The position numbers and the translations under genes are program-made. A DNA stretch of 64,000 nt from Mugil cephalus (lineage: Eukaryota > Chordata > Actinopteri > Mugiliformes > Mugilidae): contig NC_061778.1 in assembly GCF_022458985.1 (NCBI RefSeq), positions 4,233,501 through 4,297,500 on the forward strand. The letters are read 5' to 3'. The notes beneath the pieces are model-generated. The model ran no database searches and was not told where the DNA came from. It saw nothing but the letters and a program-made list of their open reading frames with translations. The stretch's first letter is position 1. Each line of letters begins with the position of its first letter. This document shows, piece by piece, positions 25,501 to 39,400 of the stretch.

Positions 25501-27000
25501 CTAACTGAGCTTTACAACCTCGCTCATAATGAAGGCTTGCCTGTTTCTGCAGACGAATCTGTGCATCGCGTCCTCTACTTACAGAGGCTGCTCTTATATG
25601 CAAAACAGGTAGTTGTCTTTTAAGTAGAGACTCTGAAGAATCCTCACAGATTGACAGGCAGGCTTGCAGGAACGTAAGTAAAGCGTCGCACAGAAGGCAA
25701 CATCAGTGATCTTCCTTTTCTTTTATGATAAAAAATTAACACCATATCATTTCAATACAAAATGTATGCATTTCACATGGTATAAAGTTCCTAATCGGAT
25801 ATCTACTTCAGACGTTGTAATATCTGAAGAACCTGAATTGTCTGACGCCTCCTTTTCCCCAGAAAAATGATTTTGCAGTCCATTATTAAATGTGTCAATA
25901 TTGAATTACAGAGATTAGTTACAGCACTCCTTAAAAACATTGTGCAGCGTTTACCAGCTGGACCATTCAATTGATTGCTCAAGACAGCTTTGCATCACTT
26001 GATTGTGAGTTATGTGGCATTGTGGAATGGAGCATATCTATTAGAGCATCAGATTGGAAGATTCCCTTTAAAATGTTTTATCTCGTTCAGTATCAACAAG
26101 ATCGCACGAGATCGTTTTATTTTTTATTACTCCTTCCGTAGTTGTGATGTTTTGAACTGAAATGAAACCCAGTGTGTGATGTCTGTTTTGCGTGACTGAA
26201 TACCTGACTGAATGCTGAGGGAGAAACGTTTTCAATGATACAATCAAGACAAGTTTTAACTCAGTGATTCTGGAAGCGGCAGTTGGATGAGTTCCTTTTC
26301 GTTTACCTTTGTCTCAGGTTTGAAAGTGGAGCTTTGACTGGTGTATATTTCTCCCATGTGTTATGTTGTGCTTTGACTTAATGTAACAGGAACATGCTAG
26401 AAATATTCTGGTGATCACAAGAGAGAGTGGGCGCAAAGTAAAGCTGCTGGGTGTAGGATGCAGTTTACTGGATTTGCGGTAAACGTACAGTAAGTATGCA
26501 TAATGGGACCAGAAATAAAGTGTTTTATTGGGAGCTAATGAGATGCATGTGCGCCTGAAGTCTCCTGTTTGTCTGAGTTTAATTCTAGCCTCCGCTCGTT
26601 CAAACCGCTGGCTTCGGGCACACTGCGGCCGTTATGAAATAATCTGCACTGTACAAGAGAAGAGATTACTGCACATTGACAAGCCTTTACTTTTGTTTTC
26701 AGTGACAAAACCTTTAATGACGGCTCCTTGATTGCATTGTTCAATCTCATACATGCCCAGGTCAAAGATTAAATGCTGCACCTGTCCGACGTATTTCCAA
26801 GGAAGCCACACATTAAAAAAAACAAACAAAAAAAACAAAAAAACACCTACTTTCCACTGAAAGATGCCATTGATTTAAATATTCTATCTAGGTATGTTGT
26901 AGCTGTGCCACTGTGCAACGTGCGTCATGTTGAAGAACAACAAGTGTCAAAGATAACTGGCTAGAGCTGAATGTCTGTCTCCTCCTACTCATCAACATGA
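19590..27000. other. Intergenic, AT-rich; no supportable gene
   Basis: About 7.4 kb between prdm10 and the CAP-domain gene. Open frames here are short and show no domain, including the 138-codon minus-strand frame at 24470-24886, which is AT-rich and hydrophobic by composition. Notable items are a GC island with two TGACGTCA sites (about 19990-20540), a 13-bp tandem repeat ATGTACCGTATAC at 20682-20707, and fragments around 21500 resembling dispersed fish repeats. A minus-strand frame at 25400-25603 is more balanced in composition but has no recognisable product. Confidence 0.55.
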
Positions 27001-27023
27001 GGAAGGAGAGGTCCAGCTTCTCC

Positions 27024-27104
27024 ACATAAATATGAGCTTTGAGACAGGAGACACACCGTCTTCTCGGGACATTCCTCCACACCTTGAGAAACACTCTGAG
27101 CCAG
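27024..27104 (+). promoter_or_regulatory. glipr2l: Core promoter and non-coding exon 1 of glipr2-like gene
   Basis: A TATA-like CATAAATATG near 27024 is followed about 80 bases later by a donor (GAGCCAG|GTGAGTG, exon end 27104). An ETS/PU.1-like GAGGAAGGAG lies just upstream at about 27000. The next exon (27190-27217) carries the ATG, so this exon would be entirely 5' UTR. Confidence 0.5.
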
Positions 27105-27210
27105 GTGAGTGCCGAGATTACAAGCATCAACAGCTTGATGATTATTTGTCAGATCATTTGTAACAATTTCTGTTCTTATTCCGTTTCAGTTCTCCCAAAC
27201 TGCAGCAGCT

Positions 27211-28327
27211 ATGACAAGTAAGTACATCAAATGACACACACACACCGTAATTTATAATTGCAATATTAATGACAAAACTTCATCGTGCTGCTTTTGCAGG
27301 TGAAAGCTTTCAAAGGGAGTTTCTGGCAACTCACAATTCCTACAGGGCAAAACATGATGCCCCACCTCTGACCCTGAACTCAGAGCTTAATAATGCAGCT
27401 CAGAAATGGGCGGAAAAGTGTCTCGCACAAAATTCCCTGAGTCACAGTGACACTAAAGATGGAGAGAATGTCTTCTATATGTCCAGCTCTCGAGCCGTTA
27501 ATCCAACAGGTGTGTTGCCCTGCATCGATTCTGCATGTCAGGTTTATTTGTTTCAGCATCACATTTTAAAACAAGATAATTAAGTTTCCTTACGTTTCTT
27601 AATTCAGGTATTACGCTACAGCCTCTTGTTAAAACCAAATTTAAAGCTTCACAATGTGTTTTTCCTTCTTTTTTCATGTTTTAGGAAAAGAAGCTGTAGA
27701 CAGTTGGTACAGTGAGATTGAGAAGTACAACTTTCAAAACCCTGGATTCACATCAGGCACTGGTAAAACATAAAGCTGAATTCCTCACAGATATGTAATA
27801 TGGAAATGAATGAAAACATATTTGTCACTTTAAGCTCAAGCCATGTTGGGGCGGGGGTCACATTGTCTTATTGTGTGTGACAGAAGCAAATGAAATTTAA
27901 AATCAACTTCATGACTTAGTTTCATGACAGTCGAGCTTCTTTTAGTTTTCACTCTACTGTGCTGTGTCCTGCAGGTCATTTTACTCAGGTGGTGTGGAAA
28001 AGCACCACTGAAGTGGGTGTGGGCATGGCAACTAATGGCAAAACAGTAATAGTAGTTGGGCAGTACCGTCCGGCTGGCAACATCAGCAATCCTGGATTCT
28101 TCGAGAAAAATGTCCTCCCAATAGGTAACATATTACAAACTATAAAATTAACTTATTTCATCAGTCGTGACTTTTTTCTGCGTATAATGATGCACCTTAC
28201 ATCCTTAAAATACTGTGTTTTTACTTGTGAGTTAACTGTATTCATCCTAAAATGTACTTTACTGGTAAAACATCCTAATACTCTGACCTGCACCACTTGA
28301 CCGCAGGCAGGTTACACAATGATATGA
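27211..28327 (+). CDS. glipr2l: GLIPR2/GAPR-1-like CAP-domain protein
   Basis: Small CAP (SCP/PR-1) superfamily protein. In mammals GAPR-1 lacks a signal peptide and binds Golgi and lipid-raft membranes. Coding parts: 27211-27217, 27300-27509, 27685-27762, 27975-28124 and a short last exon. The start is MTSESFQ, with no signal peptide, as in GAPR-1. Visible family marks: FLATHNSYR near residue 10, [16 protein letters not shown], the CAP signature [11 protein letters not shown] (near 100) and a [11 protein letters not shown] block before FFEKNVLP. Length is about 153 aa against 154 in human. The last exon is uncertain: acceptors ending at 28306 and 28310 give stops at 28368 or 28327. Fish carry a glipr2-like paralogue and this copy reads closer to it; the exact paralogue is not proven. 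Confidence 0.85.
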
Positions 28328-28960
28328 ATATTGATCTGGTTGTCTGGGATTGTGACAGGACAGTGTGACAAGTGAATAACGTGTTTTACAGTTCAGAGGT
28401 GGAAAAAACTTGCTACTAACCTGTGTGTGTGTTTAATCCAGTCTCTTTGTAAACACAACTTATTCTACTGAGGTGTATGCAGTGACTTGTGAGGGGAAAC
28501 GTGTCTCATTTTTAATTACACCACAATATTTACTAAGACAGATGCTAGGTTCAGTGGTTGGGCGGTTAAAGTCTTTCATTTTAGTCAGTTATTGGGAATT
28601 GTATTCAGTTCTGTCTGGGTGGGAAGCATGCTGCTACAGATTGCCTGGAAGACCTGGCAAACCGCAGACATATTTTTGTCTGGTGCAGGTTGACATTGAA
28701 TAGGAAACAAAATCAACAAAAACAATTCCTGCACCAGCGTCAGGTTTCTCATGCTTTTGGGTTGTCTGATTAACGCTTACATGCCATTTACTTGCACTTT
28801 CCAGCATAAAAGCTGTGCATTTTACAGCTGGAGGAGAAGCGGCCTCACCAGGTAACATCCCCAAAGAAGAAAGGAGAGTCTGCACACTCCTGTAGATGAT
28901 GTGGATCCCTGCAATTTTAAGATTTAAACATGTAAAAAGAAAATAAACCACTATATTTGG
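28328..28960 (+). other. glipr2l: Probable 3' UTR of glipr2-like gene
   Basis: Non-coding sequence after the CAP gene, with an AATAAA at 28942-28947. A short frame at 28473-28703 has no domain features. The transcript end is inferred from the poly(A) signal only. Confidence 0.4.
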
Positions 28961-29825
28961 TCAAATTGTGTCGTGCAATATCCTTTTCAGTTCAATTTAC
29001 ACACAGGATGTTACTGAATATTTAGGAAAATCTCACCAGGAGCAAAAATATGATTTAAAAGGGTGCTTCAATATTCTCATGAGACAAATGCTTCAGGATG
29101 TGAATTGTTGTTGTGTATGGACAACTCAAAGGCTGGAGTGAAGTCCCAAACAGAAACAAGAACATCAAGAAGAGCTGGCTGGTGACAACTAGCAATGAGT
29201 TGGGGAGTGGAAAGTCCGCAATTAGGGTTCATTATTCTTGATTAAGTAATGACAATCAATTGTGGTGGCAGCTCAACTCGGCACACCTGAGGCGAAAAAA
29301 GAAGAAGCAAAAACAAACACAAAAGCAAACCGGTTTCTCGTCTACAGAAATAAAAGGACCTATTATTAGAATTAAAAAAAAAAAAAAAAAAATATTTACA
29401 AATGTTTGACTTCACTGAAAGATGATCCAGAACATTTCGAATTACATTACAACTACATTTAAACAACTCCTTTTGTTTGCCCCCTTTCTTACATTTGTCA
29501 TAAACTAATTTTACCCTAAAAATCCATACACAATCCATAGAGTTGTATAAAGTGGTATAGCAGGATCACCCAGCGGCCATGTCACTGACTGAAAAAGAGT
29601 GCCCCCTTGTGTCTCTAGTGTTGCAGAAACTAGTGCTGTGAGAGATTAATTGCTAAAATTCTAAACAAATTAGTTGGTGGACGAGTAAATAAAAACCTCC
29701 TGTACTGTTTCAATAAAAATTAAGGTATACACACCGTTTGATGTTTTCAGATCGACCTCATCCTGTCAAAAACAACTGCCACAAATGCAGTTATCTGGAG
29801 CAGTTGTGTGCTGACTAATGTAGAT

Positions 29826-30055
29826 TTAGACAGACTCTAATGATCCACAAGGGAAATTAATTGATTATAGTAGCTTAATAGTCACAAAAATATGAGCTGC
29901 TACACAGCTGGATAGAATATTTTGTGAACAAAATCTGTCACAAAATGATATTATTATTATTTGTCACTATTCTATTCTATTCTATTCTTTGTGATGAAGC
30001 TACTGGGCACTGAATTACCCTTGGAATAAATAAAGCATCTAATCTAATCTGACCA
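29826..30055 (+). repeat. Retroelement-tail-like repeats
   Basis: Two fragments typical of fish interspersed repeats. ATGATCCACAAGGGAAATTA lies near 29840-29860. A TTCTA pentamer run leads into GAATTACCC..GGAATAAATAAAG and a CTAATCTAATCT end near 29968-30048. The motif ATTACCC..GGATAAATAAAGT followed by short tandem repeats is common at LINE 3' ends in fishes. Class is inferred and no ORF remains. The rest of 28.96-30.25 kb is AT-rich with no gene seen. Confidence 0.45.
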
Positions 30056-30249
30056 CAAAAGGATGAAAAGTATTAATTAATAATACCTTAACGGAAAACA
30101 GTTTTGTGGTTTTTATTTACATTCAAGACCTTGAATTTTTACATGTATAGTACATTTTAATAAAGTAAATATTATTAAAGTTAATATATACATTTAAATT
30201 TATATTATTTTTAATTCATATTCATCAAATGAAATGAGAAATTGATACA

Positions 30250-30405
30250 GTTATACGGTTATGTGTTAATGTGTTAAACCGGACCGGTCATCTTGAAATA
30301 ACTGTTAACCGAATTGCTAACGGTTGCTTTCGTTTATTTAGCACCAGTTTGATCCACTTCATTTTGCAGATACGAAAACGACAGCAGTTTAATTTAACGG
30401 GGGAA
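30250..30405 (+). promoter_or_regulatory. cfap44: cfap44 promoter and 5' UTR region
   Basis: Upstream of the cfap44 ATG there is a GTTAACCGAATTGCTAACGG stretch with X-box-like half sites, and CGTTTATTTAG, a forkhead-type core. Ciliary genes are commonly driven by RFX and FOXJ1 factors, so these are plausible sites. They are weak matches and the transcription start is not determinable here. Confidence 0.35.
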
Positions 30406-33400
30406 ATGGCGGAAGAAAATACCGGTGATGTTAGCGAACAGACGGCTACGCAGGAAAAAACTGCAGGTAAAGGCAGCTAACAGGCTAACTGCTGCTAACA
30501 AGCTAACTACAGCTAATCTTAGATGTCTATGACAAGCTAACTACAGTTTACAAGCTAGCTAACTGCTGCTAACAAGCTAACTACAGTTAACAAGCTAACT
30601 GCCGATAGCTTAGCCATTTTCGTTAACGTTTACATAAGAATAACGCTTTGTATGTGTTTTGGATATTAATGCTTTCCTCTCAAAACATCAGAAAATATGT
30701 GGAAATATTGAAATATTTTTAGTGTAATTTCCATTAGAAATCAACTTTAATGAAGTTGAACAGCAAAAAAATATCAGTTGAAAAAATACCTTCCCAAATC
30801 CACCCCCACATTAATTATTAATTATTAATTAGACAACTATTTGCCCACATTGGTTTACTAATATTTACCAACAGTGTGAAATAATGATTTCTTTGTTTTG
30901 TAAATGCACAGCTCAATTAATATGTGACAAAAAAATAAAATAAAAATGCTTTCAAATATTTTCTCCCTTCAGGAGGTAAACACTCAAAGATGCAGGATGT
31001 GGCTGAGGGGAAATCAAAGAAGCAGCTCCCTGCAGACATGTACTACAACTACGAGGAGCTTCACTCCAGACCTTCAGTCACACCCGACTCAAAAATTCCA
31101 GAAAACTTCCTGAACTTCTCGTATCCTTTTTTTGAAAAGTAGTTTAATCAGTGTGAAGGCCCTGGAATCTCACTTAAAGGCAGTCAAACACCAGACTACT
31201 CTTAAAATTCTCCAACAATCTCATGATGCCACCACCCAGTTTTGTTTGCTGTCGCCGGGTCCAAGTTCGACCAGAGAGGAGTTACACTCAACTCTGTGCA
31301 AACTGTGCAAAACACAGAATCTGTCAGTTCTTCTGCGTCATTGTCAACAAGTGACATGCAGGAAGTCTTTGGCTCTATTTGGCTCTATTTGGAATACATA
31401 ACAACATGTGGACTGGCTGAGTTTATTAAAAGAAACCTCATTTCAGTTCCACCTGCAGGGATGCCCTGAGTTAATAGTTGAGTGATGATAAATTTTATTA
31501 TTTTGAGAGTAATTCTGGGTCCCTGGTTTTTCTTATTTTTCGTACTTCGTGTTGGTCTTAAATTTAACCCATAAGTGCTTAAAAAGTCTTGAGATTCACT
31601 TGTTCAAACCTACAGACACCCTGCAAAGTGCATTTGCCCAATTTTTCAGCACATGTCACAAATGACAAGACACCGTAAACAAGCACATGATTATGATTGG
31701 TAATAGGTTTTGATGCTTAATTCATCCTGCTTGCAGTCACTCCTTCGGTTATGACAGTGGGCGCAGGGCGAACCTGCAGCTACTGGATGACACAACTCTG
31801 ATGTTTATAGCAGGCAACCTGCTTGTCTTACTGGACATCTCGACCAAAGAGCAGAAATACCTACGCTCCTGCAGTGGACAAGGAATCGGCTCCATCGCAG
31901 TAAGATAGCAGACACTGATAAACTACCACAGAAACTTTTAACTTGGAAAGAAAATATCTGGACTTCAGGTTCACTAATTACCTTTCTTCATATCTTTGTG
32001 TGTGTAAAGGTACACTATAGCAAGAGGTATTTTGCTGTGGCAGAGAAGGGAAACCAACCCAACATCATAGTGTATGAATATCCCTCGTTACGACCATATC
32101 GCATCCTTAGAGGTAATGCACCAAGACGCATTGAGTTTCCCAGCTTTTTTTCATTGACTGTATTGCTTTATTTTGTGTTCATATTTGAACCTGTGTATTT
32201 ATAGGTGGTGCAGAGCGGGTGTACAGCTTTGTGAACTTTAACCCTGATGGAAACCTGCTGGCCAGTGTGTGCAATGCACACCACTACATGCTAACGCTGT
32301 GGGACTGGAAGCAGGAGGAGGTGATGCTGAGGTATCAGGGCATTTCTCCAGTGGTCTACCGAGTCAGTTTCTCCCCATACAACCCTGCCCTGCTCACATC
32401 GTCGGGATCTCGGCACATAAAGTAAGGGACACACTGAATGTTATACCAGGATTTTTTTTTTTTTTTTTTTATATATATTATATAATATAAAACACCCTCT
32501 TTCCTTCTTTCTGTCAGGTTCTGGGAAATTGCTAGCACAGTCACAGGTCTTAAATTGCAAGGAAGTATGGGAATGTTTGGGTTAACTGCAGCAACTGATA
32601 TTGAGAGCTGCATGGAGCTTCCTGATGGAAAGGTTTGTAGCTCGATGCTCTGACATGTTGGCTTTGAAGTCAAGCCAGATGTGCCAGGAAATTTACCAAG
32701 GAAGAGAGTCTACAGACATTTTAGCACCTCTCTCAGACTCTACTTTGGTAAAGGCTGAATGTTTATTTCAGTATGTTAACATGCTATTAGTAATTATTCC
32801 GACATGCAAATGTTTAGCGGGTATGATGGTCTTTCTCTTATTTCACATTTGTTAACTAGCGCAGGGTCAGATTTCAATTGAAGGTGTGTAAATGTTATCA
32901 GTTATGTCTAGTCATAAATTGTGTACGAAAAATAAAAATAATAAAATCTGTAATAATGTAACAATAAATGTCTGTAAAAACACACATTTAATATTTGTTA
33001 TGATAATTCAACTTTGTCAATGTAATCCCAGGTATCATACTACCTTGACAATAATGTAGAAGTTGAGTAAATATGATATTTTAGTTTTAATATTTAGTTT
33101 GTTTGTTGATGGACTTAGAGGATGTTAAATGTGTCAAAGCTTTTAAAACTTAGTCTCAAAAAAGACGGAAGAGAAGTAAAATGTTCTTCTGACCCTGAAA
33201 TCTACCGTCATCTCTTCTATCAGGTGGTGTCGGGCACAGATTGGGGCAACTTGCTGCTGTGGGAGGAAAGTGACATAATCATGGAGATTTGTCGTAAGGA
33301 GGGGCGGACCTGCCACGTCGGGACAGTCCAGCCCTTTTCCCTAGAAGACGGCCAACTGCTGACGATTGGCTCCGATGGAGTGGTCCGAGTAAGATATCTG

Positions 33401-36400
33401 CTTTAAAGAACGTGGTTCACTTTTAGAAACATTGACAAGCTATTTGTGCCCACTGTGAACATAGACCGCTAACAGCTATGACTGTAGGTCTCCATTTTCA
33501 ATATAAACATTTTGTAATCCCTCCCAGGCCTGGGATTACGAGAGGATCAATGGTACTGCCAGTAACAGCGACTGCAGGATGTTTGAGTTGGATCCCCTAA
33601 ACGAGCTGGTGGTTGGACACAATGTCTGCCTCTCTTCTATGGTGAAGAGCTCCCCGTCTGACTCCTTTATCTGGTTTGCTCAGGTCAGATGTCAGAAGGT
33701 CAAAGGTCACTAAGTGAAAGTATTGCTGTGATTCAGCCTTAACTCAATCCTAGTCTCTCTGCTGTGAGATCTTGTAGGACTCCCATGGAGCCATCTGGAA
33801 ACTAGATCTTTCATTCACCAACACAGTGAGTTTCCCATGCACCACTTTGTTTTTTATACAAATGTTATGTACATATTGTACTTTACAGTTTATAACAAAG
33901 TATATATTCAAGATTTGGATGTTTTGTGCTGCTAGATGTATACTAAAAACATACTAATTTGACACACTTGTAGCCTGTATACCACAATGATGGCAGTCTC
34001 TCATTTAAGATAATTACCCAATATAAATAATTAATATATCAATTCTTGATTGGAACCAAAATTAATTAAATCTTCTTTAAGCCTATTTTAGCACAAGATC
34101 ATCTTGTTCACTGTGAACCTAAATTAAGCCCAAAATGGACTAATGTGTTGTAATAAATTCTACTGACTCATTGTAATAATCGTTTTTGTATCACCTGTAC
34201 GTGCAGACTCTTGATCCCGAGTGCCTGTTTTCCTTCCACACTGGAGCGATCAAGGGCCTGGATGTATCAAAGAGATCCCATCTGATGGCCACGACCACTC
34301 TAGACCGTAAATCACACACCATTTCACACAGTTCCACTCCTGCACACATGATGTACATGCACCTGCTGCACCCACACCCACCATGACACGTGCTTCTGCC
34401 CCTTTTCTCCAGGTTCTGTCAAAGTTTTTGACTTTCTGGAAAAAAGAGAACTGACCACCATTCATTTCAATCAAGGCGGCACTGCTCTCACCTGGGCTCC
34501 ACTGTCCGTAAGTGCGTCCATGAATAAGTGAGCCATGTTAAGCACGGTAAGTGTGCTAAGACAAAACCAACCTGGTGTTTTCCTTCAGGTGAATCAGAGT
34601 GGATGTTTACTGGTGACAGGCTTTGAGGATGGGGTGATCCGCTTAGTGGAGCTGTACAACCCTCAGAAACCGCACCTTGTTGCAGAGCTCAGCAGCAATG
34701 AAGATGCCAAACTGAGACTCAAACAGGCCTTCAAACCCCACAATGCTCCTGTAACTGCTTTGGCGTATGAGCAAAATGGAGAGATCTTAGCCACGGGGGT
34801 AAAACAGTGTTTATCACTATGAACCACAATTTTAGGATTGTGATGAGGCCGTCTGTGTATGTGTGCCACAGTTCAAATTAGGTTTTTATTTAAGGAAAAG
34901 TCCGGCCTAAGGCTGCACACGAATATTAAATATCCTTGTAAAACGACGTGTAAGTCCAAACTGAAATGCTGAACTACCAAAACATTGAAAAACTAAATTA
35001 ATAAGTTGATTGATTTTGTGCAAACATCTATTACATATATTCAGATTTAGGATCCTACAGTTTACAAAATGCAAGATACAAGATGACAAAGTTCATGTAC
35101 AATAGAAATACAATAAAATTCAGTGTTTTATTATTTTTTGTAACTGAATAGAAATTTTGAAAGAAAGTTAGTCGATTTTTTTGTCCGTTGTTTCACCTTT
35201 CTCACTTTTCCTTCCCGATCAGAGTGCAGACTGTACTGTGTTCTTCTTTACTGTGGGGGAAACTTACAACCCCATCGGTTTTACTCACGTTCCTGGTCCA
35301 GTACGAGCACTGGAATGGTCACCTCATTCTCATGTAAGCCTCCAGCCCCCTGTTCTCATAAAGGGAAGTCCTCATCAATTCATCCACCACATCCCCAGCT
35401 CAAAAACCCTTAAACTGAATCAGTTTTGTTTTGTTTTGCTCAGCGAGAAAAAAGGCTGCTCGTTCTGTGTCAGAGCGGCCACGTAGTTGAGGTGCATCGT
35501 CCTGATCCTAAAGCCAAGCAGCCGTCCCACACCTTTCATCTGTCTGAACTTCCCAGCAGATCATTCAGGTTCAAGAGCATCAAATCTCAAATAAAGGTGT
35601 GAACATTCTTTGTCTGAGATTTACCTTGTTTTGCTTTGACAGAATACAAATTCTATGTGTTGAGTTCATAATATATTTTACATTGTAATTACTACTGATA
35701 TCATCATGTTGTCATTTCATTCATGTACATCTGTAGCCTTTTAATGCATTCTTAATGTGTGTGTAGTTATCACCATTTGTTTTAAATTGTGTGTGTTTCA
35801 GAGAGAAGAGGAAATAGCAAGACGTCAGTTAAAAAAATCGAAGCAACAAGATGCAGAACTAAAAGAAGAGGAAGAAGAAGAACAAGAAGAAGAAGTAGAA
35901 GAAGAAGAAGAAGAAGAAGAAGAAGAAGAGTTACCACCTATCTACATTCCTGACCCTCCGAGTCCTCTCTACTGTGGCTTCTACTCACAGCCTGGCCAGT
36001 TCTGGCTCTCCATGGTACAGTTATATTTCAGCAGACAGTAGTTTATAATAACCAGGAGCTTCAAGGACATTGCTCCAGTTCAGTGAACCAGTTCTGATTT
36101 TAACAAATGAAAATTAAATGATGTGGTTTAATGCCAGTGTTCTACAGTCATACAAAACTATTTTAAAACACATCGATTGAAGCGGTGTAATTAGTATTAG
36201 CATTTTTTCCTACATATAAAACCATACATACATACATATCTGCAGGAAGTACTTCTTATTGGTACCATAATTATCAGACACTGTCCAGTATCAGATGTGT
36301 TCAAATGTTGGATATGATTTTGCAATTACTTGATCATTTTGTCATTTTAAAGTATGATATATAAAAAACAACAATACTAGAAGCTGCTGGCAGCTTATCT

Positions 36401-39400
36401 AATACGCCATTAGATAAGGTTTAACCCATCAACAAATGAAATGATAATTCTGCAGAATGTTTTTTTCTTTTGTGTTACTCTTGTTACTTTTGTGCTTTTT
36501 TTGTAGGGAGGATTTGACTCAGGTTACTTGTATCACTGTAAGTTCTCTGACAATCAAGATGAGGATCCTAAAAAGCGGCAAGATGAGCCCTTTGGCTTCC
36601 TGCCTGTCGATAACGCAGACAATGACCCCATTCACGTAGTCACGTTCAGGTCAGACAGACCGACGCTAACAAATCAATATCCCTTTTCATTGTTTTTATG
36701 AACAATGACTCTGTGTTTGAATGTATGAAAAATGCTTGCAATGGTAAAGATGCCTTTCAGATCGCTCCCATTAACTTGAGTTTCAACACTTTCAGCAACT
36801 ATTTGATCTGTTTAAAGTAGCAGTTGAAGTGCCCTTTACAAACATCTTGTGTTTAATAGCTCCAACAGGCAGCTCCTGCTCTGTGGCATGCACTCAGGCT
36901 CCATCAGAGTTTACCCTCTGCAGCCTGGCGATCACAGCCTCACCTCCATGCAGGCCTACTGGACTCTCAGTGTCCATGACAATGACTACGGACACCTGCG
37001 GCACATCCGCTGTAGCTATGACAACCACTTTGTGCTGACAGCAGGAGATGATGGGAACATCTTTTCATTCAGTTTGCTTCCTCCAGAGGAGCTGCAAAAG
37101 AAATTGCAGATAAAGAGGGCCGAGCTTCCTTTGCCCAAGGTCAGTACACAGATTGGCTCCGTGGATAACAAAGTCAGTCTGTTTGCTTTTTTCCACAATC
37201 AGTGCGTTTACAGGCATGTGAAAAAAGCATTACTCCAATGACGTAATAGGTCAACTGGAAAGAGGGCCATATTAACGTGGTATTATCCCCCTGAACAGAC
37301 ACATATCGCCACCTAGTGTGGAGAAGGAGGACACGTTCCTGTCAGTTATTTTCTCCGCTGCATATAAACTGGGACAATGACCGTGGTCAGAAAGTTGAAT
37401 TTCGAGCATAGCTCCATTAAGCTCTGCATGTAAACACACTGATTGACTGTATTTCAACAAAAAGCCAAGATCTAAACTGACACAATTCTTACATCTTGTT
37501 TGCCACATTAACATCTTTAACTGAAATCACATCAACCTAACCCCAACTCAGAATTTTGGTTGTTGGTGAGTGGTATAATGCAGGTTGGAGATGCATAAAG
37601 TAATCTTATGCACATGTGTTTCTTATAGGCTGGTATTGACAATGACGCATTGGCTCAGGACATTGAACACCTTGCAGCATACAGGTGAGAATCCTGGTTA
37701 GGGGCAATTTGGTCTTCCTGTTTCACTCTGTCAGTGTGTTCATTTCACTCCTTTCATGTCTTTCTGTGTATGTGCCTTTTTTGGTTTGTTTTTTGTCCTT
37801 TGTTTGTTTCTTCTCTTGGAAATAATTTGTAGATTAGTTAACTGCATTCTTGTATCAATGAAATGGACGATATGATTTCAAAAATGAGGATGCACTGCTC
37901 TTAGTGTCTGTGACACATCGACAAAATAATGAAGGTTTTGTCACTTGTCATTTTATGAAATCTACCATGACTGCCTCCAGCTTACAGACAGCTAAGCAGA
38001 AGCTTCATAAAGATCATTTACGTCAAAATGCCGAACTGAGAGACCAGGAACAGCGGAGAAAACTCTCCGAACTGCAGAAAAAGTATGAACAAGCGCTGAA
38101 AGTCAACCAGAGTCTGCCAGAGCACATTCGCCTCAAACCTGAGGTACAGACACTGTAGATGTTATCTTACTATCTATATTTTAACTCCGATGTTCATGTG
38201 ATGTAAATAACTCCTCCAAAGCCTTATTTACCAGAAAGATACACCTTTTAATACCTCAGGGCATATTATTGTTAGAGAAATACAACAGTGTGTATGTGTG
38301 TGTGTGCGAGTGTTTAGGAGCTGCAGCTGGACCCACAGTTTTATGAACACACAGAAAGGATGAAGGCTGAGCGTGTGATGAAGGTCAAGATGCAGTTGGC
38401 CTTCGAGCAGGAGCGCTACAACATAGCATTCAACAAACTACATAACTGGTACACACGGACACACACATACACACAACACAAATGCTTCCAAAGAAACTCA
38501 ACATATGACATTCATATACACTTAATCTGAATCTCCCACTACAACAGACTAATTTTAAAACAGAAATAGGGCCACATGAATCATGCATTACTTTTTGTAT
38601 GTAGCTTTCCCAAATATAGACCCTCTTTACTCGACTCCTTCTAGCATTAAGTTATTTTTAACATAAGCAGACAGATTAGAGTTTTTTCAGTAAACTTAGC
38701 GGAGCATCTAATTCATATTTTTTTCTTCAGGTTTAAGGCCACTCCAGAGGCTAACATAGTAACTGTGGTGGCCATCCACACCAGCCACAGGGTCTCTACC
38801 TACCATCTGCCAGTCTTCACCAATCATTCGCCTCAGATGAGCAAACCCAGCTCTCCTGATGGAGAGAGAGAAGCTACTCCAAAACACACAAAATCCAGAG
38901 CTGAGCCTGCAAAAGACACCAGCGACACAGAGGGTAGGAACATATTTGTGTGAGTCTTTCACCTGTCAAAGACATTGTTGGTCTCTCACTTGTGAGTGCT
39001 TTTTTGCAGAGGATGAGGTGCTACATCCACCAGAGGTTCGCCCAAAGATTAAGCTCGGAGACTGGCAGGAAGAAAGGCTCCGAAAGGCTGCAAAGAAAGC
39101 TGATCAAGCTCGAGCCAGAATAGAGAAGAAGAAGCAGGAATGGGCCGATCTGTGAGTGTCAAGTGCAGGAACACCTGCTCGGTCGTCTGGGCTTCAGACT
39201 GAATTGCATGTTGTGCCTTATTCTGGAAATATGCTTAAAAAAAAGACCTGCCAGCTTTGAGTCACTGGTGTTAAAATTAAATCATTAATGCTCTTGCAGT
39301 GTCTCTGCAGAACCTAACTTTTGGTTTCTCAGTTATGCAGAAAAGCCAGACAAGGACTGCGAGGACCCAGAGGATGTGCAGGCCATCTGTGAAGCCAAAG

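Noticed and set aside
25400-25603. 67-codon minus-strand frame with balanced composition
   Set aside because: No recognisable domain, no clear splice sites, and no neighbouring frame that continues it.
29242-29538. 98-codon minus-strand frame
   Set aside because: It contains a poly-Phe run from an A-tract and has no domain.
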